Assembly (NCBI GenBank): GCA_937906945.1 | Contig: CALCUE010000035.1 | Coordinates: 74,496 to 138,495, forward strand | Source: an uncultured Clostridia bacterium | Lineage (GTDB): Bacteria; Bacillota; Clostridia; Oscillospirales; Ruminococcaceae | Length of the DNA: 64,000 bases | Reading direction: 5' to 3' | In this document: piece by piece, positions 1 to 7,927 of the stretch | Position numbering within the stretch: the first letter of the stretch is position 1 | Layout of the letters: every line of letters starts with the position of its first letter | The notes under the pieces: generated by a model | The model's database searches: none | Seen by the model: only the letters and a program-made list of their open reading frames with translations | Told to the model about the DNA's origin: nothing | Made by a program: the position numbers and the translations under genes

Positions 1-1
1 C

Positions 2-604
2 CCCGACGGAGAGACGGACGAGGTCCCTTCCCTTCTTCGTCTGGCCGAAAAGAACGGCAAAGAGGACATGGTCTATATGATGGCGAGCACGAGCAAGGTC
101 ACGTTTCCCACCGCCGGTCTTGCCGCCGTGGCGTGCTCAAAAACCAATTTTGCCGACCTCAAAAAGATGTACTCGTTTCAGAACATCGGCCCCGATAAGA
201 TCAATCAGATGCGGCACGCCCTCTTTTTCAAGGATCTTAACGGCGTCAAAGAGCACATGAAAAAGCAGGCCGCCGTCATCCGCCCGAAATTCGAGATCAT
301 GCTGAACACGTTGAGCACGGAGCTTTCCGGAAGTGGGATCGCCTCCTGGACCAGACCGAAAGGCGGCTATTTCGTCGCCGCCGAATTGCTTCCCGGAACG
401 GCCAAGCGGACCGTCGCTCTTTGTAAGGAGGCCGGTCTGACCCTGACCGGCGCCGGTTCAGTCTATCCTCACGGCATCGACCCCAACGACAGCGTCCTTC
501 GGTTGGCGCCGACCTTCGCGCCGCTGTCCGACCTTCCGAACGCCATGGAAATTTTCTGTATCGCGGCGAAACTGGCCGCCTGTGAGGCGCTTTTGGCGCA
601 GTAA
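2..604 (+). CDS. PLP-dependent aminotransferase, C-terminal part (cut by the left edge)
   Basis: The frame is open from base 2, so the N-terminus lies outside the window and about 200 C-terminal residues remain. An S-T-S-K motif at about 86-97 gives the lysine expected to bind pyridoxal phosphate; the small domain follows, with GGYFVAAELLPG and a VLRLAPTFAP stretch holding the carboxylate-binding arginine. This is the pattern of class I/II (aspartate/MocR-type) aminotransferases, cytosolic enzymes that move amino groups between amino acids and 2-oxo acids. The substrate cannot be told from this part. maf follows after 12 bases with no terminator between, so the two are probably co-transcribed. 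Confidence 0.88.
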   Translation, partial: PDGETDEVPSLLRLAEKNGKEDMVYMMASTSKVTFPTAGLAAVACSKTNFADLKKMYSFQNIGPDKINQMRHALFFKDLNGVKEHMKKQAAVIRPKFEIMLNTLSTELSGSGIASWTRPKGGYFVAAELLPGTAKRTVALCKEAGLTLTGAGSVYPHGIDPNDSVLRLAPTFAPLSDLPNAMEIFCIAAKLAACEALLAQ

Positions 605-616
605 GGAGAAACTATT

Positions 617-1168
617 ATGATCATTCTCGCTTCCGCTTCCCCCCGTCGCAAAGAACTTTTATGCCGGATCGTCCCGGAATATGAATGTGTTCCTTCCGGC
701 TGTGAGGAATTCGTTCCCGAGGGAACACCGGCTGAGCAGGTGCCCCGCCTTTTGGCCGAGCAGAAAGCCCTCGCCGTGGCTAAGGATCACCCCGACGATC
801 TCGTGATCGGTTCCGACACGGTGGTCGTGCTCGACGGAACCATTTTCGGCAAACCGAAAGACAAAAGCGATGCTCATCGGATGCTTCGCGCTCTTTCCGG
901 TCAAAAACACTTCGTCTATACCGGCGTTGCCGTAGTCGAAAAAGGAGCGGTCCGCTCTTTCCTCCAAAAAACGGAAGTGGAATTTTACCCGCTCTCCGAC
1001 GAAACCATTGATAATTATATCGCCACCGGGGAACCGATGGATAAAGCCGGTGCCTACGGCATCCAGGGCAAAGGCGCCGTGCTCGTCAAAGGGATCGTCG
1101 GCGACTATTTCAACGTCATGGGTTTCCCCGTGGCGGAGATCGCCCGATTTATAGGTCTTGTCCAATAA
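617..1168 (+). CDS. maf: Maf-family nucleoside triphosphate pyrophosphatase
   Basis: This 183-residue protein matches the Maf/YhdE family over its full usual length. The N-terminal LASASPRRKELL motif, VIGSDTVV around residue 67, FGKPKDKSDA and the C-terminal YGIQGKGAVLVKGIVGDYFNVMG block are family signatures. Maf enzymes hydrolyse non-canonical or modified nucleoside triphosphates to monophosphates in the cytosol (house-cleaning), and overexpression is linked to a septation block. The ATG is preceded by AAGGAG. It is the last gene of the unit with the upstream aminotransferase and ends at a strong bidirectional terminator. Confidence 0.93.
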   Translation: MIILASASPRRKELLCRIVPEYECVPSGCEEFVPEGTPAEQVPRLLAEQKALAVAKDHPDDLVIGSDTVVVLDGTIFGKPKDKSDAHRMLRALSGQKHFVYTGVAVVEKGAVRSFLQKTEVEFYPLSDETIDNYIATGEPMDKAGAYGIQGKGAVLVKGIVGDYFNVMGFPVAEIARFIGLVQ

Positions 1169-1198
1169 AAAAAGCCTCCCGACAGGGAGGCTTTTTTA
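1166..1198. terminator. Bidirectional terminator between maf and the symporter gene
   Basis: A GCCTCCC/GGGAGGC stem is flanked by an A-run on the left and a T-run on the right, so it can end transcription of maf (+) and of the convergent symporter gene (-), whose stop codon lies in its T-run. Confidence 0.85.
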
Positions 1199-2794
1199 TT
1201 TTTTCTCCAATTTTTTCCGATCCACCAACCCCAGCCGCATGGACTGATTGAGCAGCGGAAGCGGGAGCAGAAACTGATCCAGACCGGTGGAAAGAAAATC
1301 AAAAATAGTATCGCAGGCAAGCGCCACGGCCAGCGCTTCCGTCGGAATTTCCAAACCGGAAAACAGCACCGTATAGGCGGTCATCGCGCCGCCCGGGATC
1401 GGCGGTGTCGCTATCGCCAGGATCCCCGTAATGAAAAACAGGGTGAAAATCCATGACGGTGAGACCTCGATCTGATAGATCTCGGCAAAAAACAGCGAAA
1501 GCGTCAGATAGTTGATGGACGTTGAAACCTTAAAAGTCACCATGCCAAGCGGGATCCCGAAGGATGCCATTTTTTCATCAATGCCGTATTCCTTTCGGCA
1601 GGCGGACATATTGACGCCGAAGGCCGCCGCCGACGATGCCGTCGTCAAGGCGACAATAAAGGTCGGCAGCCCTTTTTTCACCAGAAGAAGCGGTGAAACA
1701 CGGTTCTTTATGGCGGTATAGCCGACAAGGACCGTCGCCGCTAAAAGACCTGCCCCGATAAATATGATGAATACCTTAAAAACGCTCAGAAAAACGGAAG
1801 CCAGATCGGACCAGATCATCTGCACCAGCACGATAAAAATAAAATAGGGCACCAGTTTACTGATGAACTCGATCAAAAACTGAATAATGTAGTTGATCTG
1901 CTCCACCGCTTTGGCCACCGCTCCGGTCTTTTGCCCCAAAAAGAGCAGGGCGATCCCGATCACAACGGCAAGAAAAATGATCTGCAAGGTGTTACCGTCC
2001 ACAAAAGGACTGAAAATATTCTTGGAAAAGATCCCGAGGATCATGGCAAAGATCGGCATAAGTCCCGAATGGGCTTCCTCGCTCTGTGAAAACGTCAACC
2101 GGAAAAGCGGAAGACAAAGAAACCCTATCCCGATAATGGCCAGATAGTCCGCTCCGATATAACTGAAAAGGGTCTTTTTTCCGATCTGCTTCAAAGTCGC
2201 CGCGTCCCCGATTCCATAAATGCCCCACGCCACCGAAAGGAACACCATCGGTCCGGCAATACAGCCAAGGATATTTAGGAACGTGTCATGAAGCGGCTCC
2301 AAAAATCCGCTCACAAGGTCCGTACGAAAGCCCTCCGGAAGAAGGAGACCCAAAAATCCTACCGCCAATGAGAGAATCAGCGTCAGCGAAAGGGTCATAA
2401 ACGGATTGAGGCTTTTTCTTCTGAGCCGGAAAAAATAACGGTTTCCCTTTTCGGAAAAGCTGTATTCCGGCGCCAACCCGAGGTTTCGTAAAAGGCTGTC
2501 CCCCAAGGCACTCTGCTTCGTTTTATCCCGGGAATAGACGTTGTTGGCGGCGCCTTCGATTTCTAACTGAAAAAACGGGCGGAAAAAACTTTTTCCGGCG
2601 CGAAGATGAAAAAGAGCGCTATCTTCCGCCGTTTTCTGCGATTCCAACAAAATTTCTTCCACCGACAGGGTATAACGGATCCGATCCTGTTTGGAAACGC
2701 CGGCGTTTTCCAGAAAACCCCGCACTTTTTCGGAACATTCATCAATAGCCGCCGGACTGAAAGCGGTATCCCACGTGATCGACGGTACGTTCAT
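1196..2794 (-). CDS. Dicarboxylate/amino acid:cation symporter with an extra N-terminal GHKL-like domain
   Basis: Residues about 130-532 are a DAACS (glutamate/dicarboxylate:cation) symporter: many hydrophobic segments, the re-entrant loop TTASSAAAFGVNMSACRKEYG and the following IPLGMVTFKVSTSINYLTLS. Such proteins import acidic amino acids or dicarboxylates with Na+ or H+. The first 125 or so residues are soluble and not part of a normal DAACS carrier; RIRYTLSVEEILLE and the final GNRYFFRLRR strand recall the histidine-kinase-like ATPase fold of anti-sigma kinases (RsbW type), a resemblance judged by eye. The start is an ATG after AAGGAGGGG. It is transcribed alone and converges on maf. Confidence 0.85.
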   Translation of the reverse strand: MNVPSITWDTAFSPAAIDECSEKVRGFLENAGVSKQDRIRYTLSVEEILLESQKTAEDSALFHLRAGKSFFRPFFQLEIEGAANNVYSRDKTKQSALGDSLLRNLGLAPEYSFSEKGNRYFFRLRRKSLNPFMTLSLTLILSLAVGFLGLLLPEGFRTDLVSGFLEPLHDTFLNILGCIAGPMVFLSVAWGIYGIGDAATLKQIGKKTLFSYIGADYLAIIGIGFLCLPLFRLTFSQSEEAHSGLMPIFAMILGIFSKNIFSPFVDGNTLQIIFLAVVIGIALLFLGQKTGAVAKAVEQINYIIQFLIEFISKLVPYFIFIVLVQMIWSDLASVFLSVFKVFIIFIGAGLLAATVLVGYTAIKNRVSPLLLVKKGLPTFIVALTTASSAAAFGVNMSACRKEYGIDEKMASFGIPLGMVTFKVSTSINYLTLSLFFAEIYQIEVSPSWIFTLFFITGILAIATPPIPGGAMTAYTVLFSGLEIPTEALAVALACDTIFDFLSTGLDQFLLPLPLLNQSMRLGLVDRKKLEKK

Positions 2795-2947
2795 CCAACC
2801 CCTCCTTTTGAAAGGATAGGATTAGTTTACCCCGCTTTGTATAAAATTTCAAGTTTTCCCGATAATATTTTGAATTTTCAGCATATTATACACATTTTGT
2901 GAAATTATATTCATTTTTTATAATAAAAATCCTCCTTGATTTCCTAC

Positions 2948-2976
2948 TTGTAAAAAAAGTCGGCCTGTGCGATAAT
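2948..2976 (+). promoter_or_regulatory. SigA-type promoter for the acyltransferase-like gene
   Basis: TTGTAA, a 17-base spacer and GATAAT lie about 35 bases upstream of the ATG at 3010. The surrounding 2820-3000 stretch is AT-rich and holds no gene. Confidence 0.55.
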
Positions 2977-3009
2977 AAAGTGTAAGTTTTATGAAGAGAG
3001 GTCATTCCC

Positions 3010-4116
3010 ATGAATTTATTCGCTAAGAATGAAGTCAATACATCCCGGCAATTTGAATTCGATATGGCTAAAGCCGTCTGCATCCTCGGTATGGTACTGG
3101 TCCACTGCTTTGAGGCTATGACCGTTGAAAGTGAAGCCGGTGTCAGCGTCGCTTATTACATTATGGTATCGGTATTGGACTGTGTTTTCGGTGCCGGAAC
3201 TTTTATGCTTTGCATGGGACTTGGGATCGCCTACAGTTGGAAAGGAAACGCCGATCTTCAAATTAAGCGAGGCGTCAGCATTTTTCTGCTCGGCTACCTT
3301 CTGAACTTCATACGAGACGGCATTCCGATGATTTTGCTGACACTTTTGGGTGAAGAAACGTGGAGTTCCTCTATCGTGATAACTCTTTGCACGGATATCA
3401 TGCCATTCGCGGGATTGGCTCTGCTGCTTTTCGGGCTGCTGAAAAAGCTGAAGCTTTCGGACGGCGCGGTTTTTGCCGTGGCGCTCGGCATGTCCGTTTT
3501 GGGAAGCTTTCTGCGATTTTTCGATTTCGGCAATCCGATTCTCAACAGCATAGCCGGTCTCTTCATCGGAACCGTCGATCCGGATATGGAAGACGGCATG
3601 GCTTGTTTTCCGCTGCTCAACTGGTTCATTATTGTCGTTATCGGGTATCTTTACGGGAATCTTCTTCGCCGCTGCACCGATAAAAAGAAATATTACGCCG
3701 TGGCGTTTCCGGTTTCGGCCCTTCTTCTTGCGGTGTATTTTGCCCTGTCCATCCCGGGCCGCTTTGGCATGATGAGTGGGGATCTTCGGTTCTATTACCA
3801 TTTTTCCACCCCGAATGCCGTGATCCTTTTCCTCGGCGCCGTCTTCGCCACGGGGCTTTATTATTTCCTTTCTTCCCTGCTTTCGGAAAAAGTAAAAACG
3901 GTCATCACCCGGATAAGCTCCCATATCAATACCATCTATTGCATCCACTGGTTGATCATCTGCTGGCTCGATTACGTGCTGGAATGGTTCGACTTTACGA
4001 ATTTCAGCGACGGAGCACTGTTCCTCGTCGGGATCCTGATCTTCACCGTCTCTGTTCTTCTGGCTGAAATGCGCACACGGAGCAAGGAAAAAAAGCGGAA
4101 CGTTGCAACGCAATAA
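3010..4116 (+). CDS. Polytopic membrane protein, acyltransferase-like (HGSNAT/DUF1624 type)
   Basis: This 368-residue protein has about ten hydrophobic segments and a short positively charged tail. The opening segment FEFDMAKAVCILGMVLVHCFE resembles the first membrane helix of acyltransferase-3 and heparan-glucosaminide N-acetyltransferase-like (DUF1624/HGSNAT) proteins, where a histidine in or after the first helix is typical. Those proteins move acyl groups onto sugars or envelope polymers; that role is inferred here from one motif. The ATG follows AGAGAGG. The gene stands alone between its own promoter and a terminator. Confidence 0.7.
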   Translation: MNLFAKNEVNTSRQFEFDMAKAVCILGMVLVHCFEAMTVESEAGVSVAYYIMVSVLDCVFGAGTFMLCMGLGIAYSWKGNADLQIKRGVSIFLLGYLLNFIRDGIPMILLTLLGEETWSSSIVITLCTDIMPFAGLALLLFGLLKKLKLSDGAVFAVALGMSVLGSFLRFFDFGNPILNSIAGLFIGTVDPDMEDGMACFPLLNWFIIVVIGYLYGNLLRRCTDKKKYYAVAFPVSALLLAVYFALSIPGRFGMMSGDLRFYYHFSTPNAVILFLGAVFATGLYYFLSSLLSEKVKTVITRISSHINTIYCIHWLIICWLDYVLEWFDFTNFSDGALFLVGILIFTVSVLLAEMRTRSKEKKRNVATQ

Positions 4117-4150
4117 AAAAGGCCTCCCGGATGGGAGGTCTTCTTTTTTA
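4117..4150. terminator. Bidirectional terminator
   Basis: The arms GGCCTCCC and GGGAGGTC with A- and T-runs serve the upstream plus-strand gene and the convergent antitoxin gene. Confidence 0.8.
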
Positions 4151-4366
4151 TCTTCTTCCCTCGTGCTCGGCACGGAAGGCGTTCCGCTTCGCTTCCAGAA
4201 CGGTTTCATCCAGTTTGGTATCAAAAGGAATTCCGCCCTCTTTGACGGAGCGCACAAGGAACATCCGAAGGGCTGTCGAAAGATCGAGTCCAAGCTCCTC
4301 ATAAATGGCGGTGGCTTCTTTTTTAACGGTTTCGTCCACACGGAACTGTACTAACGTATTCGGCAT
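4148..4366 (-). CDS. RelB/DinJ-family antitoxin, no toxin beside it
   Basis: The 72-residue protein starts MPNTLVQFRVDETVKKEAT and continues YEELGLDLSTALRMFLVRSV, the ribbon-helix-helix DNA-binding pattern of RelB/DinJ antitoxins; the C-terminus would wrap a RelE/YafQ-type toxin. I start it at the ATG at 4366 because GGAGCG precedes it at good distance and the longer frame adds unrelated residues. No toxin-sized frame follows: the stop is next to a terminator. It is either a solitary regulator or the remainder of a broken toxin-antitoxin pair. A near-consensus promoter precedes it. Confidence 0.85.
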   Translation of the reverse strand: MPNTLVQFRVDETVKKEATAIYEELGLDLSTALRMFLVRSVKEGGIPFDTKLDETVLEAKRNAFRAEHEGRR

Positions 4367-4400
4367 AAAGCAATCGCTCCTTTCTTTTCTTTGCAAATGT

Positions 4401-4429
4401 ATCATAACATATCTGTATGTGTTTGTCAA
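4401..4429 (-). promoter_or_regulatory. Promoter of the RelB/DinJ-like gene
   Basis: On the minus strand TTGACA, 17 bases and TATGAT precede the antitoxin start by about 35 bases. The sequence around it contains repeated AAATG and ATTTGATT-type half-sites that could serve autoregulation; this is not tested. Confidence 0.75.
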
Positions 4430-4475
4430 TCATTTGATTACATTTGCATTTGAAAACTTTTTGTGAACGACCGCT

Positions 4476-5513
4476 TCATTCCGTTGCCGGCTCCAAAAGG
4501 GTCAACGTCTTGTTTTCCGCGTCCAGACGGTACCGAAGTCCGAGCGGAAAAACGCCGATGGGTTCGGCGTGCCCCACGTTGACGTTATAAAGGATCGGAA
4601 GCTCCGGATGACCGGCCTCTTTTCCGACGACTTTACGATAGACCTCTTTATAGGGCTCGTATTTGCTCCGCCTGGCCGGTTTTCCGACCACGATCCCCTT
4701 GATCTTATCAAAAATTCCCTGCGCGGCCAGGTTCCGCAAAATCCACATCAGGCAGTCGCAGGACATATCCATTTCACTGGTCTCCAAAAGGAGGATTTTT
4801 CCGTCCCAATCCTCGGGCCAAAGCTTTGTTCCCAAAAGCTCGATGAAAACGTCCAGACAGCCGCCCAGAAGCTCCCCTTCCACAACACCGCCGCCGGAGA
4901 TCACCTCGTAGCCGATCTCCTCCGGATGATAGGGCTTTTCCACGCCTATATTTTTTTCGTCCCACCAGATCTTTTCGTCCTCGTCATCGTACCAATAAGG
5001 GGCGGAAGGAATGTCCAGCGTCGGTTTCGGCTCGAAAAGCGTATTTTTGATCGCCGCCAGCGTGTAATCGTTGATTTTTACGTATTCCGAAAAGTTAGTC
5101 AGAATACTGGCGCCGTAATAGGAGACGATCCCGGCTTTGTGAAGCATCATATGGTTGGTGGTGGTGTCGGAAAAGCCGGTGAAGATCTTGGGGTTGTTTC
5201 GCAGAACGTCAAAGTCGATATAAGGCAGAAGCCGGATGGTGTCGTCGCCGCCGATGGCGGAAAAAACCGCCTTGATCTCCGGATCACGGAAAGCTTCCAT
5301 AAAATCAGCGGCTCTTGCCTCGGGGTGTTCGTCCAGATAGACCCTGCCTTTCAAGGCGTTGGGCATGGGAACGACCGTAAGGCCAAAATCCCGCTCCAAT
5401 CGCTCTTTGGCGATGTCATAGCGGTGAAGCGCCCAGGGTTCCCCCAATGTTCCGCTCGAAAGGCTCACAATGGCGACCTTGTCGCCCGGTTTCAGATGGT
5501 TCGGTTTGATCAA
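4476..5513 (-). CDS. LD-carboxypeptidase / MccF-like serine peptidase (family S66)
   Basis: This 345-residue protein begins KPGDKVAIVSLSSG, has the nucleophile-elbow motif FTGFSDTTTNH near residue 115, and the acid and histidine of the S66 triad in LLLETSEMD and NVGHAEP. The family includes LdcA, which trims tetrapeptides from recycled peptidoglycan, and MccF, which cleaves microcin C-like acyl-sulfamoyl adenylates; the insert after GIVSYYG and the length are closer to MccF. I prefer the TTG at 5513, 8 bases after AAGGAGG; the GTG three codons earlier lies inside that ribosome site. It is monocistronic. Confidence 0.85.
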   Translation of the reverse strand: MIKPNHLKPGDKVAIVSLSSGTLGEPWALHRYDIAKERLERDFGLTVVPMPNALKGRVYLDEHPEARAADFMEAFRDPEIKAVFSAIGGDDTIRLLPYIDFDVLRNNPKIFTGFSDTTTNHMMLHKAGIVSYYGASILTNFSEYVKINDYTLAAIKNTLFEPKPTLDIPSAPYWYDDEDEKIWWDEKNIGVEKPYHPEEIGYEVISGGGVVEGELLGGCLDVFIELLGTKLWPEDWDGKILLLETSEMDMSCDCLMWILRNLAAQGIFDKIKGIVVGKPARRSKYEPYKEVYRKVVGKEAGHPELPILYNVNVGHAEPIGVFPLGLRYRLDAENKTLTLLEPATE

Positions 5514-5534
5514 TCCAAACACCTCCTTTTTTCC

Positions 5535-5563
5535 ATTCTATCATAGTCCTAAAATTTTATCAA
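5535..5563 (-). promoter_or_regulatory. Promoter of the LD-carboxypeptidase gene
   Basis: TTGATA, a 17-base spacer and TAGAAT on the minus strand, lying back to back with the thrS leader promoter. Confidence 0.6.
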
Positions 5564-5578
5564 TCCCGCAAAACTGTC

Positions 5579-5607
5579 TTGACAAAACCATCACCAAGTG
5601 GTACGAT
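5579..5607 (+). promoter_or_regulatory. Promoter of the thrS leader
   Basis: TTGACA, 17 bases and TACGAT, followed by the long T-box leader and then thrS. Confidence 0.7.
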
Positions 5608-5611
5608 GATT

Positions 5612-5862
5612 TTAATATTTCAAATCGTTGATGGGGAACCTGAAGCGGATTTTTGTCCCAGAGAGAGCGCCGTTTTTCTGGAAGGCGCTTGTCAAAACCG
5701 TGGATCACCAGCCCCGGAGTGTCGGTAAGCCCTATGGCGAACCGAACGGTCCTTCGCCACGTTACGGCGGAACTTTGAGTGCGGATTTTTTCCGTAATTA
5801 GGGTGGAACCGTGGAGTTTTATGAACTTCGCCCCTTGGTAAGAGGGACGGAGTTTTTTTTAT
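5612..5862 (+). ncRNA. T-box riboswitch of thrS
   Basis: The 389 bases between the flanking genes hold a T-box leader. The hallmark AGGGTGGAACCGTGG, whose GGAACC-type segment pairs with the CCA end of uncharged tRNA, is at about 5800-5814. It is followed by a terminator-like stem (CTTCGCCCC against GGGACGGAG) and a run of eight T at about 5826-5860. The GA-rich CCAGAGAGAGCG is the stem I kink-turn region. An ACC at 5707-5709, just before AGCCCCGGAG, fits the specifier position and is a threonine codon; that assignment is by analogy. Uncharged tRNA-Thr would favour antitermination and thrS expression. Confidence 0.9.
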
Positions 5863-5902
5863 TTTCCGCCCCGAAAAAATCAAAAAAACGGGAGGCAATA
5901 CT

Positions 5903-7843
5903 ATGGTTAAAGTATCCCTTCGTGGCGACGTCCACGAATTTGAAAACGGCGTAACGCCTTACGCCATTGCCCAAAGCATCAGTGCCGGTTTGGCCCGGAT
6001 CGCCTGTGCCGCTAAAATCGACGGTGTCGGCTGCGACCTTCGCACCCCCATCGAAAAGGACTGCGAAGTCGAAATTCTGACCTTCGACGATCCTTACGGC
6101 AAAAAAGCTTTCTGGCACACCACCAGCCACGTCATGGCGCAGGCGGTCCTCCACCTGTTCCCTAACGCCAAATTCTCCATCGGCCCGGCTATCGACAATG
6201 GTTTCTATTATGACTTCGACGTCGATCATCCCTTCACCGCCGACGATCTTGCCAAAATCGAAGAGGAAATGGGCAAGATCATCAAAACCGGTCTGGAACT
6301 CAACCGCTGCACCATGTCCGCCGACGAAGCCAAAGAGCTGATGGCCGATCAGCCCTATAAAATCGAACTCATTGAGGAGCACGCCGGAAAAGGCGAAACC
6401 CTCAGCTTCTATAAACAGGGTGATTTCACCGAGCTTTGCGCCGGTCCGCACCTGATGAACATCGCTCCGATCAAGGCCTTCAAACTCACCTCCACCACCG
6501 GCGCTTACTGGAGAGGTTCCGAAAAGAACAAAATGCTCTCCCGTATCTACGGCATTTCCTTCCCGAAGAAAGCCGAACTGGAAGCCTATCTCGAAGCCGT
6601 TGAGGACGCCAAACGCCGCGACCACAACGTCCTTGGCCGTCAGCTCAAATATTTCTGCAACAGCGATTACATCGGCCAGGGTCTTCCGTGCCTGATGCCG
6701 AAAGGCGCCAAGCTCTTCCAGATCCTCAACCGCTATATCCAGGATAAAGAGGAATATGAGTACGGCTATGTCATGACCAGAACACCGCTCATGGCTAAAT
6801 CCGACCTTTATAAAGTCTCCGGTCACTGGGGTCACTATAAAGAGAATATGTTCGTCCTCGGCGACGAGGAAAAGGACAAAGAGGTCTTCGCCCTTCGTCC
6901 GATGACCTGCCCGTTCCAGTATCAGGTCTATCTCAACGACAAACACTCCTACCGCGATCTGCCGATCCGCTATGGCGAGACTTCGACCCTCTTCCGCAAC
7001 GAGGCTTCCGGCGAGATGCACGGCCTTATCCGTGTCCGCCAGTTCACCATCACCGAGGGTCACCTCATCCTTCGTCCGGATCAGCTCGAAGCGGAGTTCG
7101 CCAACTGCCTTAAACTCTGCAAAGAGGTCATGACCGACGTCGGCCTCTATGAAGACCTTACCTTCCGCTTCTCCAAATGGGATCCCAACGACAAAGAAAA
7201 ATATGAAGGCACGCCCGAGATGTGGGAAGAGGCCGAAAGCACCATGCGCAAGATCCTCAACGACCTTGAAGTTCCTTATACCGAGGCCGCCGGTGAAGCC
7301 GCTTTCTATGGCCCGAAGCTCGATATCCAGGGCAAGAACGTCTATGGCAAGGAAGACACCCTTGTCACCATCCAGATCGACATGATGCTGGCGAAACGCT
7401 TCGGCATGACCTATACCGACCAGAACAACCAGCAGGTCTATCCGTACATTATCCACCGCACCAGCCTTGGCTGCTATGAGCGCACCATCGCCATGCTCAT
7501 CGAAAAATACGCCGGCGCTATGCCTGCCTGGCTTGCTCCGGAACAGGTTCGCGTCCTTCCGATCAACGCCGACCAGAACGATTACGCCGAGGAAGTCCGC
7601 AAACAGCTCTTCAAAGCCGGTTTCCGTGCCACCGCCGATCTGCGGGACGAAAACTTCAAGATCAAAGTCCGTGACGGTCAGCTTGAAAAGATCCCGTATA
7701 TGCTCGTCGTCGGCGCCAACGAAATGGCCGAAGGCACCGTCTCCGTCCGTTCCCGCAAAGAGGGCAAGACCGTCGGTGTCGTTCCGCTGTCCCAGTTCAT
7801 TGCCGATCTTCATGTTGAAGTCGATAACAAAGTCTGCAAATAA
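5903..7843 (+). CDS. thrS: Threonine--tRNA ligase
   Basis: This 646-residue class II synthetase charges tRNA-Thr with threonine. Domains in order: TGS domain (about 1-62); editing domain with HTTSHVMAQ (about 72-80) and the matching CAGPH near 180, the HxxxH...C zinc-type site that clears Ser-tRNA-Thr; catalytic core with motif 2 and the zinc ligands in MTCPFQYQVY and YIIHRTSLG; C-terminal anticodon-binding domain from about 545. Length and order are normal. The ATG follows GGGAGG, and expression is under the T-box just upstream. Confidence 0.97.
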   Translation: MVKVSLRGDVHEFENGVTPYAIAQSISAGLARIACAAKIDGVGCDLRTPIEKDCEVEILTFDDPYGKKAFWHTTSHVMAQAVLHLFPNAKFSIGPAIDNGFYYDFDVDHPFTADDLAKIEEEMGKIIKTGLELNRCTMSADEAKELMADQPYKIELIEEHAGKGETLSFYKQGDFTELCAGPHLMNIAPIKAFKLTSTTGAYWRGSEKNKMLSRIYGISFPKKAELEAYLEAVEDAKRRDHNVLGRQLKYFCNSDYIGQGLPCLMPKGAKLFQILNRYIQDKEEYEYGYVMTRTPLMAKSDLYKVSGHWGHYKENMFVLGDEEKDKEVFALRPMTCPFQYQVYLNDKHSYRDLPIRYGETSTLFRNEASGEMHGLIRVRQFTITEGHLILRPDQLEAEFANCLKLCKEVMTDVGLYEDLTFRFSKWDPNDKEKYEGTPEMWEEAESTMRKILNDLEVPYTEAAGEAAFYGPKLDIQGKNVYGKEDTLVTIQIDMMLAKRFGMTYTDQNNQQVYPYIIHRTSLGCYERTIAMLIEKYAGAMPAWLAPEQVRVLPINADQNDYAEEVRKQLFKAGFRATADLRDENFKIKVRDGQLEKIPYMLVVGANEMAEGTVSVRSRKEGKTVGVVPLSQFIADLHVEVDNKVCK

Positions 7844-7856
7844 AATTCCCACGCGA

Positions 7857-7887
7857 AAAGGCCTCCCGTACGGGAGGCCTTTTTTGT
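7857..7887 (+). terminator. thrS terminator
   Basis: The stem AGGCCTCCCGT/ACGGGAGGCCT is followed by six T. Confidence 0.88.
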
Positions 7888-7890
7888 GTA

Positions 7891-7925
7891 TAAAAAAGCC
7901 GGAACCGAAGTTCCGGCTTTTTGTT
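7891..7925 (-). terminator. rny terminator
   Basis: The stem AGCCGGAAC/GTTCCGGCT with A/T runs on both sides lies just past the rny stop on the minus strand. Confidence 0.85.
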
Positions 7926-7927
7926 TT

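Noticed and set aside
3016..4341. Minus-strand frame over the acyltransferase-like gene
   Set aside because: Antisense shadow; the opposite strand has a membrane protein pattern, promoter and ribosome site.
5819..7852. Long open frame antisense to thrS
   Set aside because: It mirrors the thrS codons, has no ribosome site and no recognisable protein pattern; high-GC third positions keep the antisense frame open.
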